Source of the DNA: Cellvibrio japonicus Ueda107
Lineage (GTDB): Bacteria; Pseudomonadota; Gammaproteobacteria; Pseudomonadales; Cellvibrionaceae
Length of the DNA stretch: 64,000 bases
Assembly: GCF_000019225.1 (NCBI RefSeq)
Contig: NC_010995.1
Location: forward strand, 3,108,501-3,172,500
Reading direction: 5' to 3'
Each line of letters opens with the position of its first letter. Positions within the stretch are counted from its first letter, which is position 1. The translations under genes were made by a program, and so were the position numbers. Positions 25,146 through 33,484 of this stretch are shown here, one piece after another. Under the pieces are notes generated by a model, which saw only the letters and a list, made by a program, of their open reading frames with translations, ran no database searches and was not told where the DNA came from.

Positions 25146-25868
25146 CTAGCGCATTAATTCATACACACAAATATTGACTGCTGTTGCCAGGTTCAATGAC
25201 TCTATGGCTCCACTGCCGGGGATGTTAAACATGTGCAGGTCGAAATTTTGCAGCTGTTCACGCGGTACACCGCGCGCCTCGTTGCCAAAGACATAACACC
25301 GGTGTCCTGCAAAGGCGTCATTACGAACCGCAACCCCGTCCATGTCGAGACAGGCAATGCGGGCAAAACGCTCTGCCAAGTGCGCCAGGGAGACATCCAG
25401 TTCCAAAGGCACATGGAAGATCGCCCCCATACTGGAGCGCACCACCTTGGGGTTATAGGGGTCTACCGATCCCGGACTTAACAGGCAACGAAAACCGCCA
25501 AACCAGGCCAACGTCCGCAGGATGGTGCCGAGGTTGCCGGGGTCCTGTATCTCATGCAGGTAAATTGCCCGCTCCCCATCCACCAGTGCCCCGGGTATAT
25601 CCGGAACAGGTGCGACAGCCACAATCCCCGGTGGCGTTTGCGTATCAGCAATCTGCGCCATTTGCTTGTCACTGATTACCCGTGTTTCAAACGGGCTCTG
25701 CCAATGCTGGTATTTATCGGTCACCAACAACTGGCTATGCAGCAACGCTGGTGAAAGTTGCGCAGCCTTTTGTAACTCCAATACCAGATGCTCGCCCTCT
25801 ACCAGAAAATGCCCAAACTGGTTGCGATACTTTTTCTGGTGGAGTTTTTTGATGTCGTCGAGTTTCAT
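25146..25868 (-). CDS. TrmH/SpoU family RNA 2'-O-methyltransferase
   Basis: A 240-residue SPOUT methyltransferase. An N-terminal RNA-binding substrate domain (KYRNQFGHFLVEGEHLV, about 1-85) is followed by the knotted SPOUT domain with motif 1 (IQDPGNLGTILRTLAWFG), motif 2 (VFGNEARGVPRE) and motif 3 (IPGSGAIESLNLATAVNI). This is the layout of RlmB and TsnR-like rRNA enzymes; the target nucleotide cannot be told. ATG at 25868 follows AGGTGG. It lies 13 bases after the FAD dehydrogenase gene and is probably cotranscribed. Confidence 0.92.
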   Translation of the reverse strand: MKLDDIKKLHQKKYRNQFGHFLVEGEHLVLELQKAAQLSPALLHSQLLVTDKYQHWQSPFETRVISDKQMAQIADTQTPPGIVAVAPVPDIPGALVDGERAIYLHEIQDPGNLGTILRTLAWFGGFRCLLSPGSVDPYNPKVVRSSMGAIFHVPLELDVSLAHLAERFARIACLDMDGVAVRNDAFAGHRCYVFGNEARGVPREQLQNFDLHMFNIPGSGAIESLNLATAVNICVYELMR

Positions 25869-25881
25869 CGCCACCTGCCGT

Positions 25882-27501
25882 TTACGCCTGCAAATCCGCC
25901 AGCATGGCCTTGGCCAAGGCTTCGGCAACCTTGATGCCGTCAACACCGGCAGAAAGGATTCCCCCCGCATAACCAGCACCTTCACCCGCAGGATACAGGC
26001 CGCGAGTATTCAGGCTCTGGAAAGTTTCGTTATCGCGGGTAATACGCACAGGGGATGAAGTGCGGGTTTCAATGCCGGTAAGCACAGCATCCTCGCGGTC
26101 AAAACCGCGAATTTGCTTACCAAAGGCCGGCAGCGCCTCGCGAATGGCCTCAATCACATAATCCGGTAATGAAGGCGCCAAATCGCCCAGGCGCACACCG
26201 GGCTTGTAGGAAGGCACGACTTCACCAAACTCACCAGAAGGACGCCCGCGGATAAAATCCCCCACCAGCTGGCCGGGAGCACAATAATCACTGCCACCCA
26301 ATTCATAGGCCCTGGACTCCAGCCGCTCTTGCAACTCTACGCCGGCCAGGGGGCCACCGGGGAAATCCTGCTCGGGATGAATCCCCACCACAATACCCGC
26401 GTTGGCATTGCGCTCGTTGCGTGAATACTGGCTCATACCATTGGTAACAACACGCTGGGGCTCCGAGGTGGCGGCAACTACCGTCCCACCGGGACACATA
26501 CAAAAGCTGTAAACCGCCCGGCCATTTTTAGCGTGATACACCAGCTTATAATCTGCCGCCCCCAGTTCCGGATGCCCTGCATACTTGCCCAGGCGAGCCT
26601 CATCAATTTGCGACTGTGGATGTTCAATACGAAAACCGACGGCAAAGGGTTTTGCCTCAACAAAAACCCCGCGCCGGTGCAATGTGCGAAACGTGTCGCG
26701 CGAGCTGTGGCCTAACGCCAATATCACATAGCGACTGTGTATCTGCTGGCCATCTGCCAGTTCTACCCCCTGGATGCGACCGTCCCGCAACAAAAAATCC
26801 ACGACTTTGCTTTCAAACCTGACCTCGCCTCCCAGGCGCTTGATCTCCTCACGCATGGTGGATACTACCCCGGTGAGGCGAAAGGTCCCAATATGGGGTT
26901 TACTCACATAGAGGATTTCTTCCGGTGCCCCCGCCTTTACGAACTCGTGCATCACCTTGCGGCCATAAAACCTGGGGTCTTTGATTTGGCTGTAGAGTTT
27001 GCCGTCGGAAAACAACCCGGCACCACCCTCACCAAATTGCACATTGGATTCCGGTGTCAGTACCTTGTTACGCCATAGTGCCCAGGTATCTTTGGTGCGG
27101 CGACGCACATCCTTACCACGCTCAAGCACGATAGGTTTGAACCCCATCTGCGCCAGGATAAGTGCCGCAAACAAACCGCAGGGACCAAAGCCAATCACCA
27201 ACGGGCGCTCCGTTAAATTGTCCGGCGCCTGGGCTACCGGGTAATACCGGGTGTCGGGCGCGGGACGCACATTATTGTCGCGGGCAAAACGCTGCAGGAT
27301 TTTTTGCTCATCGCGCACAACCAGGTCGATGATATAAACAAAGGTGATTTCACTGTTCTTCTTGCGCGCATCATAACTGCGCTTAAACACAGTAAATTCC
27401 AGCAGGTCGGCATCCTGAATCTTCAGGCGGGCAACTATGGCCTGGCGCAATGCCTCGGGGGAATGGTCAAGCGAAAGCGACAGCTCGGTAATACGGATCA
27501 T
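25882..27501 (-). CDS. FAD-dependent dehydrogenase (COG2509 type)
   Basis: A 539-residue flavoprotein. After an N-terminal domain of about 95 residues comes the dinucleotide-binding GFGPCGLFAALILAQ motif, then VLERGKDVRRRTKD, the FGEGGAGLFSDGKL segment with its glycine-rich loop, and a C-terminal FAD site (GLYPAGEGAGYAGGILSAGVDGI in outline). It belongs to the widespread uncharacterised COG2509 family, related to the HI0933-like flavoproteins. The substrate is unknown. ATG at 27501. It lies between rpe and the RNA methyltransferase on the same strand. Confidence 0.9.
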   Translation of the reverse strand: MIRITELSLSLDHSPEALRQAIVARLKIQDADLLEFTVFKRSYDARKKNSEITFVYIIDLVVRDEQKILQRFARDNNVRPAPDTRYYPVAQAPDNLTERPLVIGFGPCGLFAALILAQMGFKPIVLERGKDVRRRTKDTWALWRNKVLTPESNVQFGEGGAGLFSDGKLYSQIKDPRFYGRKVMHEFVKAGAPEEILYVSKPHIGTFRLTGVVSTMREEIKRLGGEVRFESKVVDFLLRDGRIQGVELADGQQIHSRYVILALGHSSRDTFRTLHRRGVFVEAKPFAVGFRIEHPQSQIDEARLGKYAGHPELGAADYKLVYHAKNGRAVYSFCMCPGGTVVAATSEPQRVVTNGMSQYSRNERNANAGIVVGIHPEQDFPGGPLAGVELQERLESRAYELGGSDYCAPGQLVGDFIRGRPSGEFGEVVPSYKPGVRLGDLAPSLPDYVIEAIREALPAFGKQIRGFDREDAVLTGIETRTSSPVRITRDNETFQSLNTRGLYPAGEGAGYAGGILSAGVDGIKVAEALAKAMLADLQA

Positions 27502-27557
27502 AAAAAGTCCTGGCCGGTAACGCCGGCAAAGGGATTAAACGAAAAAAGGGAGAAGAT

Positions 27558-28238
27558 CTACACTAACGCGAGCTGTGCACGCATCTCGCGAATCACCTGT
27601 GCATAGTCCTCAGCACCAAAAATAGCGGAACCTGCAACAAACGTATCTGCGCCGGCCTCGGCAACTGCGCGAATATTGCTTAAGCCGACACCGCCATCCA
27701 CTTCCAGGCGAATGGGCAGGCCAGAGCGATCAATCAACGCCCTCGCTTCACGCAATTTATCGAGCACATAAGGAATAAACTGCTGGCCGCCAAAACCGGG
27801 GTTAACTGACATCAGCAGCAACATATCCAGTTTTTCGAGCACATATTTGATCTGTTCAAGGGAACTGGCAGGATTCAGCACAAGGCCGGCTTTGCAGCCT
27901 TTGCCCTTGATCAATTGCAGGGAGCGATCCAGGTGACGGGATGCCTCAGGGTGGAAAGTAATATAGGTAGCCCCTGCATCTGCAAACTGCACAATCAAAT
28001 CATCGACAGGCTCCACCATCAAATGCACATCAATAGGTGCAGTGATACCGTAATTGCGCAAGGCTTTGCACACCATGGGGCCAAACGTCAGGTTGGGGAC
28101 ATAGTGATTATCCATCACATCAAAATGGATGATATCGGCCCCGGCAGCGAGTACAGCACTCACCTCCTCTCCCAAACGGGCAAAGTCGGCCGACAGGATC
28201 GAAGGAGCTATTTTGAAATCTCGCTTAAAGTTCTGCAT
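27558..28238 (-). CDS. rpe: Ribulose-phosphate 3-epimerase
   Basis: Interconverts ribulose 5-phosphate and xylulose 5-phosphate in the pentose phosphate pathway. The 226-residue TIM barrel has the metal and catalytic motifs APSILSADFARLG, HFDVMDNHYVPN, DVHLMVEPV, MSVNPGFGGQ and EVDGGV. ATG at 28238 is chosen from the family start. In many gammaproteobacteria gph and trpE follow rpe; here an FAD dehydrogenase and an RNA methyltransferase lie between rpe and trpE, and no gph is seen. Confidence 0.97.
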   Translation of the reverse strand: MQNFKRDFKIAPSILSADFARLGEEVSAVLAAGADIIHFDVMDNHYVPNLTFGPMVCKALRNYGITAPIDVHLMVEPVDDLIVQFADAGATYITFHPEASRHLDRSLQLIKGKGCKAGLVLNPASSLEQIKYVLEKLDMLLLMSVNPGFGGQQFIPYVLDKLREARALIDRSGLPIRLEVDGGVGLSNIRAVAEAGADTFVAGSAIFGAEDYAQVIREMRAQLALV

Positions 28239-28324
28239 AAAATGTCCGATTACCTGCAATTAAGGGAGGCATTTTACCCTGTATAACTCATGCCTCTGCA
28301 ACCCACGGGAGATAATGACGCACG

Positions 28325-29434
28325 ATGCTTCCGCCTGTTACCCGTCGATTACCCTCATGGTGCTCTCATGGGCGCATGAAAACCATTGCCTGCGGCCTGC
28401 TGATACTGGCCATGAAGACGCCCTGCCTGGCCCAAACACCCCCCAGCGACCCGACTCCACCACCAACAAACACCACTGTGTCTGAATCGTCAAGCAGCAG
28501 CACTTCCAGTCTATCTACTTTGGATCGCCGCCTCAGAGCCAAAGAATTGCTGGCAGACGCACTCACTGAAGAAAGCCATTGGCTGGAGACAACCGAAGGC
28601 AAAATCCTGGCCCTGTTCCGCCCGACGGAAGACAAGGTTACCAAGGGGGCTTTATTGCTCCTGCATGCAGCTGAAGACCCGCAGTCCTGGCCCCCCGAAC
28701 TGGAGAACCTGCGCCAAAAACTGCCGCAATATGGCTGGGAAACCCTGGCGATCAGCCTACCCCAGGCTTATGCCCCTGAGCCGCCCAAACGGGAATTAGC
28801 CCCCGCTGTCGAAAGCCAAAGTTCCAGCAGCCAGGCAGATGATCCAAATACCAGCACAAACGCCGAAACAACCAACGCCAGCAGTTCACAATCCTCCAGC
28901 AGCACGCCGACAGAAGACAAACCACACACTGTGGCACGCGAGCAATTGATCAAGGCTTATATACTCGCCGCCCTGAACTTCCTCAACCAAAAAGGGCGCT
29001 TTAACCTGGTCGTGCTGGTTGATAACAGTTCGCTCTATTGGTGCATGCAACTGCTATCCCCCTCCATCAAAACCAACACGCGGGATCCCAATACCGTAGA
29101 CGGCCCCCTGCAAGCCCTGGTGATTACCAACCTACAACCACAGGAGCCCCTGACTACTGCCGAACTGGAAGCCAGTTTTAGCCAATCACAACTCCCGGTA
29201 ATGGACATTTTTTTCGGGCCGGATAATTCCGTACAACAGGCACAGCGGGATAAACACAGGGCCGTTGCCATGCGCAACAAATTACAGCACTACCAACAGA
29301 CGTTACTGGAAGCGCAACCCAAGGTTGTCGAAGATGATTCCAACAGTTTTTTGCTGGCGAGGATAAGGGGATTTATGGAGAAAAAAGCACGGGGAACTGA
29401 AATACAGGCAAAAGAAGTGAAAAACCAACCCTAA
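28325..29434 (+). CDS. DUF3530 family exported protein, serine-rich
   Basis: A 369-residue protein with a signal peptide (cleavage near CLAQ). Two low-complexity serine-rich stretches (about 49-64 and 164-193) flank segments typical of DUF3530, a degenerate alpha/beta-hydrolase-like family: GALLLLHAAEDPQSWP and GWETLAISLPQAY. The expected nucleophile-elbow region reads VVLVDNSSLYWCMQ, which is not a clear GxSxG. Function unknown. An in-frame ATG at 28376 also gives a good signal peptide; the ATG at 28325 has GGGAGA 12 bases upstream, so the start is uncertain. The gene is divergent from rpe. Confidence 0.75.
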   Translation: MLPPVTRRLPSWCSHGRMKTIACGLLILAMKTPCLAQTPPSDPTPPPTNTTVSESSSSSTSSLSTLDRRLRAKELLADALTEESHWLETTEGKILALFRPTEDKVTKGALLLLHAAEDPQSWPPELENLRQKLPQYGWETLAISLPQAYAPEPPKRELAPAVESQSSSSQADDPNTSTNAETTNASSSQSSSSTPTEDKPHTVAREQLIKAYILAALNFLNQKGRFNLVVLVDNSSLYWCMQLLSPSIKTNTRDPNTVDGPLQALVITNLQPQEPLTTAELEASFSQSQLPVMDIFFGPDNSVQQAQRDKHRAVAMRNKLQHYQQTLLEAQPKVVEDDSNSFLLARIRGFMEKKARGTEIQAKEVKNQP

Positions 29435-29452
29435 CAGCAATCCACTGAAAAC

Positions 29453-29482
29453 AAGAAAGGCGCTGTTATAAGCGCCTTTCTT
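29453..29482. terminator. Strong hairpin terminator after DUF3530 gene
   Basis: AAGAAAGGCGCT and its perfect complement form a 12-bp stem with a six-base GTTATA loop. It lies 18 bases after the DUF3530 stop codon, in the convergent gap. Confidence 0.85.
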
Positions 29483-29736
29483 ACCCTGTCACGAATCAAT
29501 CCTTAACCCGCACAAGGTTTCAAACACACACGATTAGATGAGTGATCCCACAAAATTAGTCGCATCCATTGACCTTGCTTGGTCAACTAACCTTCCCTGA
29601 ATCCTCCCTGTGTTGTGCATTTTGGGCAAATACAGCTCGTGTGCATAGTCGCCTTTCTCGTGATTTCTTGTAGGAAATCGACCATGGTTGACGCCGGACA
29701 CCACCCTATAGCCTCACCCCATATCGCTGACACCTG
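29483..29736. other. Convergent intergenic region without recognised gene
   Basis: With the terminator before it, this makes a 302-base gap between the DUF3530 gene and the DTW-domain gene. Short reading frames exist, but none has a ribosome site or recognisable protein content. I see nothing else in it. Confidence 0.5.
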
Positions 29737-30468
29737 TCAGCCACTCCCCTTGAACAACTCCAAACGTTTATGTAACTCGCTGACGTCAGGGGGATAGGAA
29801 CCACGGGTCGCTAAATAATGGTGATTGAACAATGCAAAATAATCACTCAATACCCTGGCATTATCTTCTTCGTTCGCCACGGCCATGCACAGTGCGGCCG
29901 CTTCAGCCGTGGACACATAGTCTTCCTGGTGCGACTTGCGCACGGCATAACCTCTCTCGCGTGTATCCGGTAACTTGATACACGCAATACCGTCAAGCCA
30001 GCGACTTAAATGGAACATCCGGCCACTCTGTTTCCAGGTTCCATCCAGCAAGATAAAGGTGGGGATACGCTGATCACCGGACGGTAAATGGCTTACCAGG
30101 GCATGTCCAGGAGCGTTTTCGACAGGAAAAACCAGCAGGCACAAGCGTGCTGGATCTGCCAATAGATTCAGCAATGCCGGCTCAGGCTCCGTCCTGCTCC
30201 AACAAAACACGTGCGTTTGGCCCGGCAGCACATCGGCAATCAAACGCCCGGTATTGGTTGGCTTAAACACTTCGTCCCGATGCATCAGCAACACAAATTC
30301 ACAACGGCTTGCCAAACGTGGACGCCAGTTACAAATACAGGCATAGCTTGCCAATTGGCACAACTCGCAACGCGCTACCGACTTACCGCGTGCTAAAAAT
30401 TCACGGGTAGACTCTGCCAGGCGTCGCCTGCGCAACCGGTGATACTGGTTATCGAAAGACATAGACAT
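29737..30468 (-). CDS. tapT: DTW-domain protein, tRNA-uridine aminocarboxypropyltransferase
   Basis: A 243-residue DTW-domain protein. The family (E. coli TapT/YfiP) places an aminocarboxypropyl group on uridine 47 of tRNAs, making acp3U. The N-terminal cysteine cluster (CELCQLASYACIC) and the signature segment FILLDGTWKQSGRMFHLS are visible, followed by the REGYAVRKSH-like conserved part (RERGYAVRKSHQEDYVSTAEA region). ATG at 30468, with another ATG two codons later; the ribosome site is weak. It lies downstream of tRNA-Leu beyond a terminator-like palindrome. Confidence 0.85.
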   Translation of the reverse strand: MSMSFDNQYHRLRRRRLAESTREFLARGKSVARCELCQLASYACICNWRPRLASRCEFVLLMHRDEVFKPTNTGRLIADVLPGQTHVFCWSRTEPEPALLNLLADPARLCLLVFPVENAPGHALVSHLPSGDQRIPTFILLDGTWKQSGRMFHLSRWLDGIACIKLPDTRERGYAVRKSHQEDYVSTAEAAALCMAVANEEDNARVLSDYFALFNHHYLATRGSYPPDVSELHKRLELFKGSG

Positions 30469-30491
30469 AAAAATGAAATCGTACAAAAACA

Positions 30492-30517
30492 AAAAACCCG
30501 CAATATTGCGGGTTTTT
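30492..30517. terminator. Palindromic terminator after tRNA-Leu
   Basis: A perfect 26-base palindrome with AAAAA and TTTTT flanks around CCCGCAATATTGCGGG. It lies between the tRNA-Leu gene and the DTW gene and should end the secG-tRNA transcript on the minus strand. Confidence 0.85.
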
Positions 30518-30538
30518 GCACCTAAGTCATCTAGGGTT

Positions 30539-30623
30539 TGGTGCCCTGGGCCGGACTCGAACCGGCACGGCATTCGCCACTACCACCTCAAGATAGCGTG
30601 TCTACCAATTCCACCACCGGGGC
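30539..30623 (-). tRNA. tRNA-Leu (anticodon GAG)
   Basis: The minus strand folds as a class II tRNA of 85 bases with CCA encoded. The anticodon stem is CTATC/GGTAG with loop TTGAGGT, giving anticodon GAG. The T arm is GCCGG-TTCGAGT-CCGGC, and a short variable arm is present. The acceptor stem GCCCCGG/CCAGGGC has one C-A mismatch at position 5-68. It follows secG directly, a common place for tRNA-Leu in gammaproteobacteria. Confidence 0.95.
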
Positions 30624-30639
30624 TAATTCGTCAACTATA

Positions 30640-31047
30640 TTAGTTTTGTTCCTGGCTGGCAGCTTCTGATGCAGCGGGCTCAGCTGTCGCGGGAACATCA
30701 GACTCTGCATTTGCAGCCGGCGCTTGTGCCTCGGGAATGTCTGAAGCAGGAACCTGGACAGCAGGAACTTCCTGTTGAATCACAGGAACAATTTCACCTT
30801 GGGAGGCAACTTGCGAATTGTTTTTCGCAATCACAGCCAGCCCAAAACTGGTACAGAAAAACAGGGCTGCGATCGTCCAGGTAGCACGGGTAAAAAAGTT
30901 GCCACTACCCTCACTGCCAAATACTGTTTGCGACGCACCGGCACCAAAAGATGCCCCCATGGCCGCACCCTTACCCTGCTGGAGCAAAACCAGGCCGATA
31001 ATGACCAGGGCAGCCAACGCATGAATCACTAAAATAAATTTTTCCAT
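30640..31047 (-). CDS. secG: Preprotein translocase subunit SecG
   Basis: A small inner-membrane subunit of the SecYEG translocon. Two hydrophobic segments (about 5-23 and 52-72) flank the typical GLVLLQQGKGAAMGASFGAGASQTVFG-type loop (seen at about 18-45). At 135 residues it is longer than E. coli SecG (110) because of an alanine-, proline- and glutamate-rich C-terminal tail. ATG at 31047. It lies between tpiA and tRNA-Leu on the same strand. Confidence 0.95.
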   Translation of the reverse strand: MEKFILVIHALAALVIIGLVLLQQGKGAAMGASFGAGASQTVFGSEGSGNFFTRATWTIAALFFCTSFGLAVIAKNNSQVASQGEIVPVIQQEVPAVQVPASDIPEAQAPAANAESDVPATAEPAASEAASQEQN

Positions 31048-31107
31048 GACTCGCTCTCTCGTCTATCGGCAGCTAATGTTTTAACTGCGGCCAGACATTA
31101 CGGGCGG

Positions 31108-31869
31108 CTAAATTGCCGCTGAACATATCGTTAAAAATTCTTGTGCATCCAGTGATGCCCCACCCAGTAAAGCACCATCTATATCCGGTAATGCAAATAA
31201 CTCTTTTGCATTATGTGCTTTGACACTACCGCCGTAGAGCACACGTACTGATTCAGCATATTGGCCCAATTGTTGGCGAATATGCCGATGGACTTCCTGC
31301 GCTTGTACAGGTGTAGCCGTCTTGCCGGTACCAACAGCCCACACAGGCTCGTAAGCCACGACGGCATTGGCAAAAGCATCAAGCCCAACCACCTCTATCA
31401 CAGCGTTTAACTGGCGACTAATCACCTGTAGATGCAACCCTTGATCACGTTGCGCTACAGATTCACCAATACACAATATCGGTATCAAACCAGCATGTTG
31501 AGCTGCTATAAATTTTCGCGCGACTCGATCATCGGTTTCACCCTGCAATCGGCGGCGCTCATTGTGACCGATTATTGCAAATTTGCAATCCATATCTGCC
31601 AGCATGTGCGCAGATACCTCACCGGTCAAAGCCCCCTTTTCCTCTTCATTAACATTCTGCGCACCCAGCTCAATAGCAGAGCCCTGAAGAGTATCGCGAA
31701 CTTGATAAAGGTAGGGAAAAGGCGGGCAAATAACCACTTGCACCGGGCTTTGCCCGGGCCAACCAGACAGGATTTGAGCAAGCAGTGCTGCATTCTCCTG
31801 CCGATTGCCATTCATTTTCCAGTTGCCAACAACCAGTTGGCGGCGCTTGGTGTTACTTGCGTTAATCAA
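31108..31869 (-). CDS. tpiA: Triosephosphate isomerase, with unusual Asn next to catalytic His
   Basis: Interconverts dihydroxyacetone phosphate and glyceraldehyde 3-phosphate. The 253-residue barrel has Lys18 in GNWKMNG, His102, the catalytic Glu in AYEPVWAVGTG, and the phosphate loop LYGGSVK. The usual GHSERR motif reads GHNERR: Asn103 (codon AAT at 31561-31563) replaces a nearly invariant serine. TTG at 31869 is chosen because a GGAGGGGG sequence lies just upstream and alignment expects a short leader; an ATG at 31932 would add 21 residues. It lies between glmM and secG. Confidence 0.93.
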   Translation of the reverse strand: MINASNTKRRQLVVGNWKMNGNRQENAALLAQILSGWPGQSPVQVVICPPFPYLYQVRDTLQGSAIELGAQNVNEEEKGALTGEVSAHMLADMDCKFAIIGHNERRRLQGETDDRVARKFIAAQHAGLIPILCIGESVAQRDQGLHLQVISRQLNAVIEVVGLDAFANAVVAYEPVWAVGTGKTATPVQAQEVHRHIRQQLGQYAESVRVLYGGSVKAHNAKELFALPDIDGALLGGASLDAQEFLTICSAAI

Positions 31870-31980
31870 CAGCAGTCCCCCTCCAAAGCGGGCGCTAATA
31901 CTAGCCAGATTGTTGTAAACATACAACCACATCTTGGCTTAAGCCCTGATTTTTCCAGTTTTTTGGCTAGGGCAACAGCA

Positions 31981-32009
31981 GCACCGACCAAGGCTGGGTT
32001 GGTCGGTGC
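31981..32009. terminator. Strong hairpin between glmM and tpiA
   Basis: GCACCGACCAA and its complement form an 11-bp stem with a seven-base loop. No T run follows on the minus strand, so it may be an RNA processing or pausing element, not a simple terminator. A second hairpin (GCCTGGC stem, 32059-32078) lies nearby and is followed by TTTTTT on the plus strand only. Confidence 0.5.
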
Positions 32010-32095
32010 TTACAAAGTCTGCGCTTTGATGGGTTTTTGGTCGCCAAATTGCCGATTTGCCTGGCTGCAGCGCCAGGCTGTTTTTTATAAAAGAG

Positions 32096-33433
32096 TTAAC
32101 TCAGCGCCGCTTCTACAACACTGGCCAACTCTTGGGCCAACTCTTTCACCTGGGCTTTATCCTCACCCTCAACCATTACCCGGACAACAGGCTCGGTTCC
32201 TGAAGGACGAAGCAAGACACGACCGCTGCCGCCCAGCTTTTCCTCTGTGAGCTTAACCGCGCGCTGGATCGTCTCGTTATTAGCGAGGTCTGCACGTTTA
32301 GCCATATGCACGTTAATCATCACCTGGGGTAATTTGGCCATGCCTTTTTTAATCTTGTGCAGTTTTTGTCCCAGGGTAGTTATTGCCAACAGAACCTGCA
32401 GCGCAGAAATAATGCCATCGCCGGTGGTTGTTACATTGCTGCACACAATATGGCCGGAGTTTTCCCCGCCCAACCGCCATCCACGCTCACGCATCATTTC
32501 AATAACGTAGCGATCCCCCACCTTGGCGCGCGCAAAAGGAATACCCAGTTTTTTGAGCCCCAATTCAAAGCCAAAATTACTCATCAGGGTACCCACTACG
32601 CCGTCACAACCGCCGGCGTACTCCTGTTGATAGGCAGCGATGATGTAAAGCAGCTCATCGCCGTCGACAAGCTCACCTTTATGATCGACAAAAACGACAC
32701 GATCTCCATCGCCATCAAAAGCAATACCAAGGTCTGCTCCCAGTTCTACGACCTTTTCCTGCAAGGCTTCCGGTTTAGTGGAGCCGCAGCCGCGATTAAT
32801 ATTAGTGCCATTCGGATCGACAAAAATTGGCGTGACATGAGCACCAAGTTCACTAAATACGTTGGGTGCTATGTTATAGGTGGCACCATGTGCACAATCG
32901 ATAACAAGGTGCATACCTTTTAAGTTAAAGCCCCAGGGCATAGTGCCCTTACAGAACTCAATATAGCGACCGGAGGCATCCTGTATCCGCTTGGCCTTGC
33001 CCAACTTTTCTGCGGTTACCATAGGCTGCTCAAGTTGTTTTTCGATCAAGTCTTCCAGATCGTCCGGCAGCTTGGTGCCATTGCCGCCAAAAAATTTAAT
33101 CCCGTTATCAACATAGCTGTTGTGGGAGGCGCTAATCACTATTCCTGCCTGCGCCTGGAAAGTACGTGTCAGATAGGCAACACCCGGCGTGGGCATGGGC
33201 CCCAGCAATCCGACATCAACACCCGCATTGATCAAGCCCGCCTGCAGTGCAGACTCAAACATATAACCGGAAATACGTGTGTCCTTGCCAATCAAAATCA
33301 TGTTAGAGCCATCAAACCGGTCCATCAGCACACGACCTGCAGCCCACCCCAGTTTGAGCATAAAATCAGGGGTGATGGGTCCCTCACCAACCAGGCCACG
33401 AATACCATCCGTTCCGAAATACTTGCGTGTCAT
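32096..33433 (-). CDS. glmM: Phosphoglucosamine mutase
   Basis: Converts glucosamine 6-phosphate to glucosamine 1-phosphate for peptidoglycan and LPS precursors. The 445-residue phosphohexomutase has the phosphoserine loop GIVISASHNSYVDNG, the metal loop DGDGDRVVFVD, the sugar-binding GGENSGHIV segment and the C-terminal phosphate site RPSGTEPVVRVMVEG. ATG at 33433. It follows folP by 51 bases, the usual gammaproteobacterial order. Confidence 0.98.
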   Translation of the reverse strand: MTRKYFGTDGIRGLVGEGPITPDFMLKLGWAAGRVLMDRFDGSNMILIGKDTRISGYMFESALQAGLINAGVDVGLLGPMPTPGVAYLTRTFQAQAGIVISASHNSYVDNGIKFFGGNGTKLPDDLEDLIEKQLEQPMVTAEKLGKAKRIQDASGRYIEFCKGTMPWGFNLKGMHLVIDCAHGATYNIAPNVFSELGAHVTPIFVDPNGTNINRGCGSTKPEALQEKVVELGADLGIAFDGDGDRVVFVDHKGELVDGDELLYIIAAYQQEYAGGCDGVVGTLMSNFGFELGLKKLGIPFARAKVGDRYVIEMMRERGWRLGGENSGHIVCSNVTTTGDGIISALQVLLAITTLGQKLHKIKKGMAKLPQVMINVHMAKRADLANNETIQRAVKLTEEKLGGSGRVLLRPSGTEPVVRVMVEGEDKAQVKELAQELASVVEAALS

Positions 33434-33484
33434 ACATTGACTCCACTGCCTTTATATTCAGCAGCAATTTTTAAGGTGAAATGT

